A DNA stretch of 40,532 nucleotides, taken from NCBI GenBank assembly GCA_947165295.1, contig CAMUZU010000019.1, positions 1 through 40,532 of the forward strand, given 5' to 3'. Below are positions 1 to 7,784 of the stretch, piece after piece; position 1 is the stretch's first letter, and each line of letters starts with the position of its first letter. The position numbers and the translations under genes are program-made. This stretch comes from an uncultured Selenomonadales bacterium (GTDB lineage: Bacteria > Bacillota > Negativicutes > Selenomonadales > Selenomonadaceae). The notes under the pieces are model-generated. The model had not been told where the DNA came from. It ran no database searches and saw nothing but the letters and a program-made list of their open reading frames with translations.

Positions 1-145
1 TCGCCAAATGTGCTTGACGGCGGACAAACTTCGTGGCGATTTTTGACTGCGGCTTGTCGGGCGGTTGCGGGTCACACCAACAGTTCTCCCGCTTTTAAAG
101 CGGGTCGCCAAATGTGCTTGACGGCGGACAAACTTTGCGCTTAAC
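1..145. repeat. Tandem repeat array, about 104-bp period, with CGCTTTTAAAGCG-type palindrome
   Basis: No gene is seen here. The stretch starting TCGCCAAATGTGCTTGACGG at position 1 recurs at 105, giving a 104-bp period. Between the two copies lies GTCACACCAACAGTTCTCCC (71-90) followed by a palindrome CCCGCTTTTAAAGCGGG (88-104). The same palindrome and the same preceding CACACCAAC(A/T)GTTC words recur in the array at the far right end of the window and once in the sufC leader. The array is cut by the window start, so the copy number is unknown. Confidence 0.75.
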
Positions 146-252
146 GTTACTTTCTTTCGGCGGCGAAAGAAAGTAACCAAAGAAAGCCGCGCCTGCTATG
201 ACGCATCCTGCGTCATGCGACAGGCGACAGCGGCCGTCATCCATGACGGCCG
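146..252 (+). repeat. Triple-hairpin interspersed repeat, copy A
   Basis: Three hairpins follow one another. The first is a perfect 13-bp stem starting GTTACTTTCTTTC (146-158 with 165-177). The second has GCCTG/CAGGC outside and ATGACGC/GCGTCAT inside around loop ATCCT (191-225). The third is a 10-bp stem CGGCCGTCAT/ATGACGGCCG with loop CC (231-252). It lies just upstream of folB. Four related copies occur in this window, all in the same orientation. The function is unknown; it could be a REP-like or MITE-like element, or a structured RNA. Confidence 0.85.
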
Positions 253-296
253 GTCAGCGTTGCGGCGTTGAACAAACTTTTTGAGGAGGCAGATTT

Positions 297-668
297 ATGA
301 CGGACAAAATTATCTTGACGGACATTGAGGTCATGGGGCGACACGGTTGCACGGCGGCCGAACGTCAAACCGAACAGCTCTTTGTCGTCGACGCGGAGCT
401 GTACCTTGACTTGTCGCGGGCGGGCAAAAGCGACGACCTTGACGACACGATCGATTACACGCGGGTTGTCGACGACATCAAAAAAATCGTCGGCGGCGTT
501 CCGCGCAACCTTATGGAGGCCGTCGCGCAGGAAATTGCCGAAACGCTCTTGCGCAAATATTTCCGCTTGAACGGCGTGAAAATCGTCTTGACCAAAGTTG
601 ACCCGCCGGTTGAAAACGCCTTCGCGGGCGCGACAGTTCAAATCGTGCGCAGTCGTTTGGACACGTAA
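297..668 (+). CDS. folB: Dihydroneopterin aldolase
   Basis: A 123-residue protein of normal FolB length. FolB converts 7,8-dihydroneopterin to 6-hydroxymethyl-dihydropterin plus glycolaldehyde in cytoplasmic folate synthesis. The N-terminus (IILTDIEVMGRHGC, about residues 5-18) is the family start, where the strand carries the conserved G-x-x-G/H region. The C-terminal segment VKIVLTKVDPPVENAFAGA matches the family K-P-x-x-(I/V)-x-x-A motif. ATG 297 follows a GAGGAGG site. The stop TAA shares one base with the ATG of the next gene, so the two are probably translationally coupled. folP is not in the window and may lie upstream. Confidence 0.93.
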   Translation: MTDKIILTDIEVMGRHGCTAAERQTEQLFVVDAELYLDLSRAGKSDDLDDTIDYTRVVDDIKKIVGGVPRNLMEAVAQEIAETLLRKYFRLNGVKIVLTKVDPPVENAFAGATVQIVRSRLDT

Positions 669-1579
669 TGATTTATTACGTCGGACTGGGCGGCAACCTT
701 GGCGAACGCGAATTGACGTTGCGTCGAGCAATTGAGCGCGTCAAAAATCTGCCGAACGTCAAACTTCTGCGCGTGTCGTCGTTTTACGAGTCGGAGCCGT
801 GGGGCGTCACGAATCAGCCGAACTTTATCAACGCCGCGATAAAAATTTCGTCGGAACTTGAGCCGCTTGCCCTGCTTGATGAACTTCAGCGAATCGAGGC
901 GGACTTCGGGCGTGTGCGGCTTGAACGTTGGGCGGCGCGAACGCTTGACCTTGACATCCTGCTTGCCGAACGCGAAATTTCCTGCGAGCGGTTGACCGTG
1001 CCGCATCCGCTGTTGTTTGAACGTGACTTCGCGCTTGTGCCGCTGAAAGAAATTTGTCCGTCGCTGAACGTCAAACTTCACGGCGACAAAGTTTCACGCG
1101 TCGAAGGTTCGCCCGTCGACTTCAAGCTTAAACTTGTCGCGTGTGTCGAAAAAAATTTCGGCCTCGGCATAAACGGGCGATTGCTGTTCCGAATCCCCGA
1201 AGACTTGAAACGTTTCCGCAAGTTGACGCTTGACCGCACGATTGTTTTCGGGCGAAAGACTTTGGCGACGTTCCCGAATCAACGGCCGCTTGAACGTCGG
1301 CGAAACATTTTGCTCAGCCGCAGTGTCGAAGAACTTTCGGGCGTCGAAGTCGTCCGCAGTGTTGAAGAACTTTTCAACGTGCTTGACGCGAGCGAAGAAA
1401 GTTTCGTTGTCGGCGGCGCGCAGGTTTATGACGAACTCATTCCTTACGCGGCGGAAATTTTTTTGACTGTCGTCGACGCGGAAGTTCAAGCGGACGTTTT
1501 CTTTCCGAACGTTGACGAATTCATTCTGCGCGACGTTGAAACTTTCGGCGGCTTTGAATTCAGGAGGTACACGCGATGA
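668..1579 (+). CDS. folK: Bifunctional HPPK-dihydrofolate reductase fusion (FolK-FolA)
   Basis: A 303-residue protein with two folate enzymes in series. Residues 1 to about 140 are HPPK (6-hydroxymethyl-dihydropterin pyrophosphokinase): it starts [10 protein letters not shown], continues [17 protein letters not shown], and carries the signature RTLDLDIL near residue 95. After a short linker, about residue 153 onward is dihydrofolate reductase: [17 protein letters not shown], then [20 protein letters not shown] and [14 protein letters not shown]. FolK feeds dihydropteroate synthase and FolA makes tetrahydrofolate two steps later, so the fused activities are not consecutive in the pathway. The DHFR half is close to full length (about 150 residues), so both domains may be active. 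The stop overlaps the ung start (ATGA). Confidence 0.88.
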   Translation: MIYYVGLGGNLGERELTLRRAIERVKNLPNVKLLRVSSFYESEPWGVTNQPNFINAAIKISSELEPLALLDELQRIEADFGRVRLERWAARTLDLDILLAEREISCERLTVPHPLLFERDFALVPLKEICPSLNVKLHGDKVSRVEGSPVDFKLKLVACVEKNFGLGINGRLLFRIPEDLKRFRKLTLDRTIVFGRKTLATFPNQRPLERRRNILLSRSVEELSGVEVVRSVEELFNVLDASEESFVVGGAQVYDELIPYAAEIFLTVVDAEVQADVFFPNVDEFILRDVETFGGFEFRRYTR

Positions 1580-2253
1580 AGAAAATTTTTCGTAACGATT
1601 GGGCAGAGCTTTTGGACGCCGAACTTGACGAGCCGTATTATCTGGCACTGCGACAGTTTTTAATCGGCGAATATCGCACGCGGGAAATTTTCCCAAACAT
1701 GTACGACATCTTCAACGCGCTGCACTTCACGCCTTACGCGTCGACGAAGGTTGTCATACTTGGGCAAGACCCGTATCACGAACCGGGACAGGCGCACGGG
1801 CTGAGTTTTTCGGTTTTGCCGAACGTGCCGCCGCCGCCGTCGCTTATGAACATCTTCAAGGAACTGCGCGACGACGTTGGCTGTTTCATTCCGAATAACG
1901 GTTGCCTCAAGCCGTGGGCACAGCAAGGCGTCCTGCTTTTGAACACGGTTTTGACGGTTCGCGCACACGCGGCGAATTCACATCGCGGGCACGGCTGGGA
2001 AATTTTCACCGACAAAATCATTCGCCTGCTCAACGAACACGAACGCCCGATTGCATTCATCTTGTGGGGACGACCTGCGCGAAGCAAAAAATCCATGATA
2101 ACCAACCCGCGACATTTTATCGTTGAGTCGGCGCACCCGAGCCCGCTTTCGGCAAGCGGCGGATTTTTCGGAAGTCGGCCGTTCTCCCGCGTCAACAAGT
2201 TTCTCGAATCGGTCGGCGAAACTCCGATCGACTGGCAAATCCCGGATATCTGA
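1576..2253 (+). CDS. ung: Uracil-DNA glycosylase, family 1
   Basis: A 225-residue enzyme that removes uracil from DNA as the first step of base-excision repair. The water-activating motif GQDPYH is at residues 63-68 with catalytic D65. It is followed by [12 protein letters not shown], and the DNA-intercalation motif HPSPLSA lies near residue 188. The length matches bacterial Ung. The start ATG lies inside the end of folK-folA (ATGA overlap) and is preceded by an AGGAGG site within the upstream gene, so it is probably co-translated. It ends 13 bases before the next ORF. Confidence 0.96.
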   Translation: MKKIFRNDWAELLDAELDEPYYLALRQFLIGEYRTREIFPNMYDIFNALHFTPYASTKVVILGQDPYHEPGQAHGLSFSVLPNVPPPPSLMNIFKELRDDVGCFIPNNGCLKPWAQQGVLLLNTVLTVRAHAANSHRGHGWEIFTDKIIRLLNEHERPIAFILWGRPARSKKSMITNPRHFIVESAHPSPLSASGGFFGSRPFSRVNKFLESVGETPIDWQIPDI

Positions 2254-2266
2254 AAGGAAACCCTAA

Positions 2267-2647
2267 ATGACAAAGCAAAACATCTCCCGAATCCTGTTGG
2301 CAGTGTTGATTGTGGTGAACGTTTACGCGATTTACCGAATTCACTCGAACATGACGATAAGCTCAAGTTACGACGCGGGTCACTCGCAACGCACGGGCGT
2401 CGGGCAGCTGGAAAGTTTTTGGGCAAAGTACACCGGCAACACGAAACGCTTTGAAATCACGTACGAAGACAAACTCAAAGCCGACGCCGACAGCAACACT
2501 GCAATGATTGTCCTTGGCGTGCTGGACGTCGTGTTAATCGGCGCGATTTACCTGCTCAACAAAAAGCCCGCCGCACCGCCGCCGCGACCGTTGAGCGTGG
2601 AGGAACGCCGCGAACTTCGTTTTGAACGCAAGCGACGCAATCGATAA
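2267..2647 (+). CDS. Small membrane protein of unknown function
   Basis: A 126-residue protein I do not recognise. Residues about 6-24 (ISRILLAVLIVVNVYAIYRI) form one membrane helix, and about 78-97 (AMIVLGVLDVVLIGAIYLL) form a second. Between them is a roughly 50-residue polar loop, and the tail is very basic (EERRELRFERKRRNR). This predicts a hairpin membrane protein with both termini probably in the cytoplasm. An AAAGGAAA site precedes ATG 2267. It is the last gene of the folB-folK-ung run and is followed by a terminator. Confidence 0.7.
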   Translation: MTKQNISRILLAVLIVVNVYAIYRIHSNMTISSSYDAGHSQRTGVGQLESFWAKYTGNTKRFEITYEDKLKADADSNTAMIVLGVLDVVLIGAIYLLNKKPAAPPPRPLSVEERRELRFERKRRNR

Positions 2648-2666
2648 CCGTCACCGCAAATTAAAA

Positions 2667-2704
2667 GCGACCCGTTCGTTTGAACGAGCCGCGATTTTTT
2701 TTTT
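2667..2704 (+). terminator. Rho-independent terminator of the folB operon
   Basis: The hairpin has an inner stem CGTTC/GAACG (2673-2677 with 2682-2686) and an outer GCG/CGC pair separated by small bulges. A run of ten T follows (2695-2704). It sits 20 bases after the last gene of the operon. Confidence 0.75.
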
Positions 2705-2757
2705 AGGGACAAGTGGTAAGGGACATGGGACAAGTTCATTACGCATTACGCATTGAT

Positions 2758-4152
2758 TTACAGCTGACCTTCGAGTTCAAGGTTAATCAAGTTGTTCATT
2801 TCGACGGCGTACTCAAGCGGCAACTCTTTGGCAATCGGTTCGACGAAACCGCGAACAATCATCGCCCGCGCTTCGGCTTCGGAAATGCCGCGTGTCATCA
2901 GGTAAAAAACCGCGTCTTCGGAAATGCGTCCGATTTTCGCCTCGTGACCAATGTCCGCTTCGTCGCCTTCAATGTCCATGACGGGCAACGTGTCGGAGCG
3001 CGATTCGTCGTCGAGCATGAGCGATTCGCAGTTGACGGAGCACTTCGCAAAAGGAGCGTTCTTGGTGACTTTGACCGCCGAACGATAAGTTGCCGCGCCG
3101 CCCGATTTTGAAATTGTTCGTGTGTTAATGTTCGCCGACGTGTGCGGAGCCGCGTGAACGACAATCGCGCCCGTGTCGAGATTTTGTCCGCGACCCGCAA
3201 AGGTAACGCCCGTGAATTCGGCGCGTGCGCCTTCGCCGTGCAAAACACTGCAGGGATAAAGCATCGACACGTGCGAGCCGAAACTTCCGCTGACCCACTC
3301 AATCAAGCCGTCGCGTTCGACCAAAGCGCGCTTCGTGTTTAAGTTCATCATGTTGCGCGACCAGTTTTCAATCGTCGAGTAACGGAGCCTTGCGCCTTCC
3401 TTGACGAACAACTCAACGCAACCCGCGTGCAAGTTTGTGACGTTGTATCGCGGAGCCGAACAGCCTTCAATGAAGTGCAACTTCGCGCCCGGTTCGACGA
3501 TAATCAGCGTGTGTTCAAATTGACCCGCGCCCGCCGCGTTCAATCGGAAGTAAGACTGCAGGGGAATTTTCACGTCGACGCCCGCAGGCACGTAAACGAA
3601 ACTTCCGCCCGACCAAACAGCTCCGTGCAAGGCGGCGAATTTGTGATCTTTCGGCGGAACGAGCGTCATAAAATATTCGCGCACAATGTCTTCGTGTTCG
3701 ACGAGCGCGGTCTCCATGTCCGTGTACACGACGCCTTGATCGGTCAAACGTTTCTGTATGCTGTGATAGACGACCTCCGAATCGTATTGCGCGCCGACAC
3801 CCGCGAGCGATTTTTTTTCGGCGTCGGGAATGCCGAGCCTGTCGAACGTGCGCTTGATTTCGTCGGGCACCTGCGACCAATCGTCGACCTGCTTGGCGTT
3901 GGGCTTGACGTAAGTGACAATTTCGTCCATGTTGAGTTCGGAAATATCCGCGCCCCACGTCGGCAAGTCAATTCGGCGATAAGTTTCCAGCGACTTCAAG
4001 CGAAAGTCCAACATCCACGGCGGGTCTTTTTTGCGTGCGGAAATGTCTCGAACAACTTCCTCCGTCAAGCCCGCGTCGGATTTGTAAATCGACTTGTCGG
4101 CGTCGCGAACGTCGTAAAGTGCCCGTTCAATGTCTGCAATGTAAGTTTTCAT
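2758..4152 (-). CDS. sufB: Fe-S cluster scaffold subunit SufB
   Basis: A 464-residue SufB, the scaffold subunit of the SUF Fe-S assembly complex, working with the SufC ATPase in the cytoplasm. Recognisable family stretches are PPWMLDFRLKSLETY near residue 45, HGAVWSGGSFVYVPAGV near residue 180, FIEGCSAPRY, and the C-terminal region with CSVNCESLMLDDESRSDTLP and GRISEDAVFYLMTRGI. The length is normal. The ATG overlaps the sufC stop (ATGA). No sufD, sufS or sufU lies in the window. A SufBC pair alone is the minimal form found in many anaerobes and archaea, where SufB may work as a homodimer. No terminator-like hairpin is evident before the facing operon's terminator. Confidence 0.95.
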   Translation of the reverse strand: MKTYIADIERALYDVRDADKSIYKSDAGLTEEVVRDISARKKDPPWMLDFRLKSLETYRRIDLPTWGADISELNMDEIVTYVKPNAKQVDDWSQVPDEIKRTFDRLGIPDAEKKSLAGVGAQYDSEVVYHSIQKRLTDQGVVYTDMETALVEHEDIVREYFMTLVPPKDHKFAALHGAVWSGGSFVYVPAGVDVKIPLQSYFRLNAAGAGQFEHTLIIVEPGAKLHFIEGCSAPRYNVTNLHAGCVELFVKEGARLRYSTIENWSRNMMNLNTKRALVERDGLIEWVSGSFGSHVSMLYPCSVLHGEGARAEFTGVTFAGRGQNLDTGAIVVHAAPHTSANINTRTISKSGGAATYRSAVKVTKNAPFAKCSVNCESLMLDDESRSDTLPVMDIEGDEADIGHEAKIGRISEDAVFYLMTRGISEAEARAMIVRGFVEPIAKELPLEYAVEMNNLINLELEGQL

Positions 4153-4883
4153 GACGCGACCTCGAATTGAGCGTAACCGCCCGAAGTGACTTCGTCGACG
4201 AGTTCGGAGCCGCCGCTTGTGACGATTCGCCCGTTCAAAAAGACGTGTGCGCGAGTAACGGGCAGGTGTTTGAGAATCTGCGCGTTGTGCGTGATGATTA
4301 TGCAGGAATTGTTTTCGTTGTGGAATTTGGCGACGCCGCTTGACACGATTTCGACCGCGTCAACGTCAAGCCCGCTGTCGGTTTCGTCAAGCAGCGCAAG
4401 TTTCGGATTGAGCACGAGCAGCTGTAAAATTTCGTTGCGTTTCTTTTCGCCGCCGCTGAAGCCGACGTTCATGTAGCGGCTTGCATACGCGGGGTCAATT
4501 TGCAGTTCGGACATCAAAGCGCGCAACTCTTTGCGGAACTGCAGGATTTTGATTTTGTCGCCCGTGACCGCCTGTTTCGCCGTGCGCAACATGTTTTCGA
4601 CGGTGATGCCGGGAATTTCTTCGGGCGACTGAAACGACAGGAAAATTCCGCGCCGCGCCCGCTCGAAAGTTTTCAGCGTCGTTAAGTCTTCGCCGTCGAA
4701 GAAAATTTTGCCGCCCGTGATTTCGTACTTCGGGTGACCGAGTATGACGTTCATTAGCGTTGACTTGCCCGCTCCGTTCGCGCCAAGGATAACGTGAATT
4801 TCGCCGCGCCCGACGTGCAAGTTCAGCCCGTGAAGAATTTCTTTGTCGCCGACATTGACGCGCAGATTTTTTATCTCAAGCAA
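4149..4883 (-). CDS. sufC: Fe-S assembly ATPase SufC
   Basis: A 244-residue ABC-type ATPase that drives Fe-S assembly on SufB. Walker A is GANGAGKST, the signature is FSGGEKKRNEILQ, Walker B is LALLDETDSGLD, and the H-loop is ITH. I start it at TTG 4883, eight bases after AGGAGG (4892-4897), because the protein then begins with the usual LLEIKNLRVNV. The open frame extends upstream but has no family similarity there. A second, degenerate copy of the start and its ribosome site lies 145 bases upstream and opens a 50-codon leader ORF. That ORF's stop overlaps this TTG by 8 bases, so sufC translation may be coupled to the leader. Confidence 0.94.
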   Translation of the reverse strand: MLEIKNLRVNVGDKEILHGLNLHVGRGEIHVILGANGAGKSTLMNVILGHPKYEITGGKIFFDGEDLTTLKTFERARRGIFLSFQSPEEIPGITVENMLRTAKQAVTGDKIKILQFRKELRALMSELQIDPAYASRYMNVGFSGGEKKRNEILQLLVLNPKLALLDETDSGLDVDAVEIVSSGVAKFHNENNSCIIITHNAQILKHLPVTRAHVFLNGRIVTSGGSELVDEVTSGGYAQFEVAS

Positions 4884-5028
4884 ACCGATTGCCTCCTTTG
4901 CGGTGTTTGATGATTGCACTTGAACGCGGCGATAACGTTTGAATGTCGAATACTTGCGTCGCGAAAACTGTTCCGCCGCTTTTAAAGCGGCCGCCGACGT
5001 TGACGCGCAGATTGTGTATATCAAGCAA
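4876..5028 (-). other. 50-codon leader ORF with a duplicated sufC start
   Basis: The leader starts at TTG 5028, nine bases after GGAGG (5038-5042). Its first 11 codons (LDIHNLRVNVG) mirror the first codons of sufC (LLEIKNLRVNVG), and the DNA matches over about 39 bases with roughly six differences. The reading frame then runs through a repeat (palindrome CCGCTTTAAAAGCGG) and ends at TGA 4876-4878, overlapping the true sufC start. The repeat may have inserted within the first codons of sufC with duplication of the start. Whether the peptide is made is unknown. Confidence 0.55.
4966..4991. repeat. CGCTTTTAAAGCG-family repeat inside the sufC leader
   Basis: AACTGTTCCGCCGCTTTTAAAGCGGC repeats the core of the arrays at 71-104, 40359-40392 and 40459-40492. 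The preceding GATAACGTTTGAA also resembles the array unit at the right end of the window. This copy falls within the insertion that separates the vestigial and real sufC starts. Confidence 0.7.
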
Positions 5029-5059
5029 AACGTTTCGCCTCCGTTCAAAGTTTGCAAAC

Positions 5060-5087
5060 ATTGTAGCCGAGCAAATATTTTTGTCAA
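5060..5087 (-). promoter_or_regulatory. Probable sigma-70 promoter of the suf operon
   Basis: On the minus strand there is TTGACA (5082-5087), a 16-base spacer and TACAAT (5060-5065). It is placed so that transcripts would begin just upstream of the leader ORF ribosome site. Confidence 0.6.
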
Positions 5088-5120
5088 CGCGGCGAAAAGT
5101 GTGCACGTCTGAAAATTTTA

Positions 5121-5129
5121 TGGTACAAT
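5121..5129 (+). promoter_or_regulatory. Extended -10 promoter for the xpaC-like gene
   Basis: TGGTACAAT is an extended -10 element ending 32 bases before the GTG start. No convincing -35 is seen at 17 bases (GTGCAC), as is usual for extended -10 promoters. Confidence 0.45.
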
Positions 5130-5161
5130 GCGCACGGCAAACGACTTTGGAGGTGGCGGCT

Positions 5162-6145
5162 GTGGAAAACATTTTGAACTACTTGATAGTTATATTGATG
5201 ACGGCGGGCGTGATTTTCGGCGGCAAAGCTTTTTGGGATTGGCGCAAAAATCGCGTGCCGCAACTTGATTTGAAAGAGCTTGAGGCCGAACGTGCGCAGT
5301 TTTTGCAAGAGAACTTCGACAAGGCGACGACCGATTTCAACTTTCTTGAAGACATGCGCAAAGAACTTTCCGACCGCGAATTGTCCGCGCAACTGAATCA
5401 ACTGCAACGCACGGCGAAAAATCTTTTGGCGCACCTGGAGAAGCACCCCGAACGAATCGCGCTGGCGTCGAAGTTCATTGATTATTATCAAGACCGCGCC
5501 GTCAAAATCGTCAAGCAGTACCGCGAATTGGAAGACACGCAACTTTCGACGGACAAAGTTCAAGACTTGAAAGACCGCATGAAACAGATGCTTGCCTCGT
5601 TGGACGACGCGTATCAAGACCAATTCGAGCACGTCCTCAACGACCAAATTATTTCCGTCGACGCGGAGCTTACCGTCATGCAACAGCAGCTCAACGCCGA
5701 AGGAATCGAGACGAAGCCGATTGACGTCGGCGCGAAAGACGAATTCGGCAACGTTCGCATTGACACGGATTTACTTGACCGCCCGATTGAAATTGAGCCG
5801 CCGCGAAAGTTCATTCCCGCGCAAACAATGCAAAGACGCCCTCGCCGCCGCGACGACAATTCGCAGGAACTTGCGCCGTTCCCCGAAGAAGACCGCCCGC
5901 AAATTGTGCAAACGAAATTGATTCAATCCGCGCTGGCAATTTTCCTCGGATCGTTCGGCGCGCACAAATTCTATCAAGGCAAAACAATTCAAGGCGTGCT
6001 GTACTTCCTGTTGAGCTGGACGACACTTCCAATGTGGGTCAGTCTCGTCGAAGGCATCCGCTACCTGTTCATGCCCGTCGAAGATTTTTACGACCAATAC
6101 ATTAAAAAAGACCCGCGTCCCGACAATCACGGTCGGCGCAGATAA
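5162..6145 (+). CDS. XpaC-like protein with C-terminal TM2 domain
   Basis: A 327-residue protein from GTG 5162, ten bases after GGAGG; this start gives a clean N-terminal membrane helix (about residues 6-22). Residues about 30-190 are a long helical region (elements such as LLAHLEKHPERIALASKFIDY and LASLDDAYQDQFEHVLNDQI). It matches my recollection of the 5-bromo-4-chloroindolyl phosphate hydrolysis (XpaC) family. The last 70 residues (IFLGSFGAHKFYQGKTIQGVLYFLL and onward) form a TM2 domain with two membrane helices. XpaC genes are commonly paired with telA, as here (telA starts 20 bases downstream). The biochemical role of XpaC is poorly understood despite its name. Confidence 0.75.
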   Translation: MENILNYLIVILMTAGVIFGGKAFWDWRKNRVPQLDLKELEAERAQFLQENFDKATTDFNFLEDMRKELSDRELSAQLNQLQRTAKNLLAHLEKHPERIALASKFIDYYQDRAVKIVKQYRELEDTQLSTDKVQDLKDRMKQMLASLDDAYQDQFEHVLNDQIISVDAELTVMQQQLNAEGIETKPIDVGAKDEFGNVRIDTDLLDRPIEIEPPRKFIPAQTMQRRPRRRDDNSQELAPFPEEDRPQIVQTKLIQSALAIFLGSFGAHKFYQGKTIQGVLYFLLSWTTLPMWVSLVEGIRYLFMPVEDFYDQYIKKDPRPDNHGRRR

Positions 6146-6164
6146 ATTTTTGGAGGAGATAACC

Positions 6165-7316
6165 ATGGCCGAAATAAACCTTGACGCTTTGTTGGCGAAG
6201 AAAAAATCCGAAACGCAAACTCAAGCCGTCGCGCCCGTCGAGCCGGAAAAAGAAATCGCGACCGTCACGCAACAAGTCGAAACGTTGTCGCCCGCCGAAC
6301 TTGCCAAAGTTCAATCAATCAAAGACGGCATTGACTTGACCGATTCGAGCACGTCGCTCACTTTTGGTGCGCCCGCTCAAAAGGAAATCGCGCAGTTTTC
6401 CGACAGCATTCTCGCCAAAGTCCGCACGAAAGATTCGGGCGAAGTCGGCACGCTTTTAAATGACCTCGTCAGCAAAGTCAAAGGCTTCGACGTGTCCAAA
6501 AAGAACGACAGCTTTTTAAGCAACCTGCCGATTATCGGTTCGCTCATGAACAAAGCCGAAGACATGATGCAAAGTTACGACAAACTTTCCACGCAGGTTG
6601 AAAAGATTCAAGCCGGCCTTGAAAGCGCGAAAGTCAAGATGATGGAAGATGTCGTCATGTTCGACACGCTGTACAAAAAAAATCTCGCGTACTTCAAAGA
6701 CTTGCAACTTTACATTCGTGCGGGCGAAGAGAAACTTGACGAAATGCGCACGTCGACGCTGCCCAAACTCCGCGAACAGGCGGCGGCTTCGGGCGACCCG
6801 ATGGCCGTTCAAGTTGTCAGCGACTTTGAACAGAGCGTTGACCGCTTCGAGAAAAAACTTCACGACCTGAAAATCAGCAAGACGTTGGCGATACAAACCG
6901 CGCCGCAAATTCGCCTGATTCAAAACAACGACCGCGTCTTGATTGACCGCGTGCAGTCGGCGATATTCCACACAATCCCGCTGTGGAAAAATCAACTCGT
7001 CATTGCGCTCGGGCTCGGTCGTCAAAAAGAAGTTATCGAACTTCAACGCACGGTTGCCGACGCGACGAACGACTTGCTTCGCCGCAACGCCGAAATGCTC
7101 AAGCAAAATTCAATCGACACGGCGACGGCGAACGAACGCGGCATTGTCGACGTTGAAACCGTCAAGAAAGTCAACGAAGACTTGATCTCAACGATTGAAG
7201 AAACATTGCGCATTCAGCGCGAAGGACGCCAGAAACGTCAAGCCGCCGAAAAAGAACTTGTCGCCATTGAAGGCCGCTTGAAAGACGCGCTGTTGAAAAA
7301 CGCCACGGCTCATTGA
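6165..7316 (+). CDS. Toxic anion resistance protein, TelA/KlaA family
   Basis: A 383-residue soluble, mostly helical protein. The core from about residue 80 to 370 has the TelA family run LPIIGSLMNKAEDMMQSYDKL, then MMEDVVMFDTLYKKNLAYFKDL and TAPQIRLIQNNDRVLIDRVQSAI. It ends with IPLWKNQLVIALGLGRQKE followed by a coiled-coil tail. Family members are linked to tellurite, phage and cell-envelope stress tolerance, but the mechanism is not known. I chose ATG 6165 with GGAGGAG seven bases upstream over the in-frame ATG at 6150, which has no ribosome site. It forms an operon with the XpaC-like gene. Confidence 0.88.
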   Translation: MAEINLDALLAKKKSETQTQAVAPVEPEKEIATVTQQVETLSPAELAKVQSIKDGIDLTDSSTSLTFGAPAQKEIAQFSDSILAKVRTKDSGEVGTLLNDLVSKVKGFDVSKKNDSFLSNLPIIGSLMNKAEDMMQSYDKLSTQVEKIQAGLESAKVKMMEDVVMFDTLYKKNLAYFKDLQLYIRAGEEKLDEMRTSTLPKLREQAAASGDPMAVQVVSDFEQSVDRFEKKLHDLKISKTLAIQTAPQIRLIQNNDRVLIDRVQSAIFHTIPLWKNQLVIALGLGRQKEVIELQRTVADATNDLLRRNAEMLKQNSIDTATANERGIVDVETVKKVNEDLISTIEETLRIQREGRQKRQAAEKELVAIEGRLKDALLKNATAH

Positions 7317-7385
7317 CAGTTTGACTTCGCAGTTGCGACGGTTTGACTTCGACGACAATTAATCACTAAGGACGGCGATTCGTTA

Positions 7386-7784
7386 ATGCGTGAAACGTCA
7401 GGCTTACCCGCAGGAATTTTGGTTTACGTCACGGTAATGTTTTTCTTGCTGATGTTGTTTCAACATGTCTTCGTTGCGCCGCAGGAGTGGTCACGGTTGA
7501 TAACTTTCGCAACGGCGACGGTGTCTTTCATGCTTGCCTGTTCGGCGGCGGAAAAATTTTCCACGTTGACGGGCGTGAAAATCGTCGCGCTGTTTATCGC
7601 GGTGTTTTGGATAATCATTTTGGGCGCGGACGCACTCGACATGTTTTCAGATGCGGTTCAAGTAATCGAAGGCGACACGGAAACTTCCGTCGACGTGTTT
7701 ATCAAATTCGTTGACGCGGTGTGGAACTCCAAAATCTGCGCGGGGGTGACGATTGTCCTTGCGTTGTGGACGGTGAGCAAATGA
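7386..7784 (+). CDS. Four-helix membrane protein of unknown function
   Basis: A 132-residue protein that I do not recognise. Hydrophobic helices lie at about residues 10-30, 38-55, 63-82 and 112-129, with an acidic loop (DMFSDAVQVIEGDTETSVDVF) before the last helix. Its stop overlaps the start of the penicillin-binding protein (ATGA), so it is translated with that gene and could be an accessory to it. The context with telA and xpaC upstream suggests an envelope function. Only a weak AAGGA site precedes ATG 7386. Confidence 0.65.
   Translation: MRETSGLPAGILVYVTVMFFLLMLFQHVFVAPQEWSRLITFATATVSFMLACSAAEKFSTLTGVKIVALFIAVFWIIILGADALDMFSDAVQVIEGDTETSVDVFIKFVDAVWNSKICAGVTIVLALWTVSK

Noticed and set aside
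2708-2757. Coding or regulatory role of the short CATTACG repeats before the sufB stop
   Set aside because: The repeat is only three words long in a 50-base gap and could arise by chance slippage; no structure is seen.
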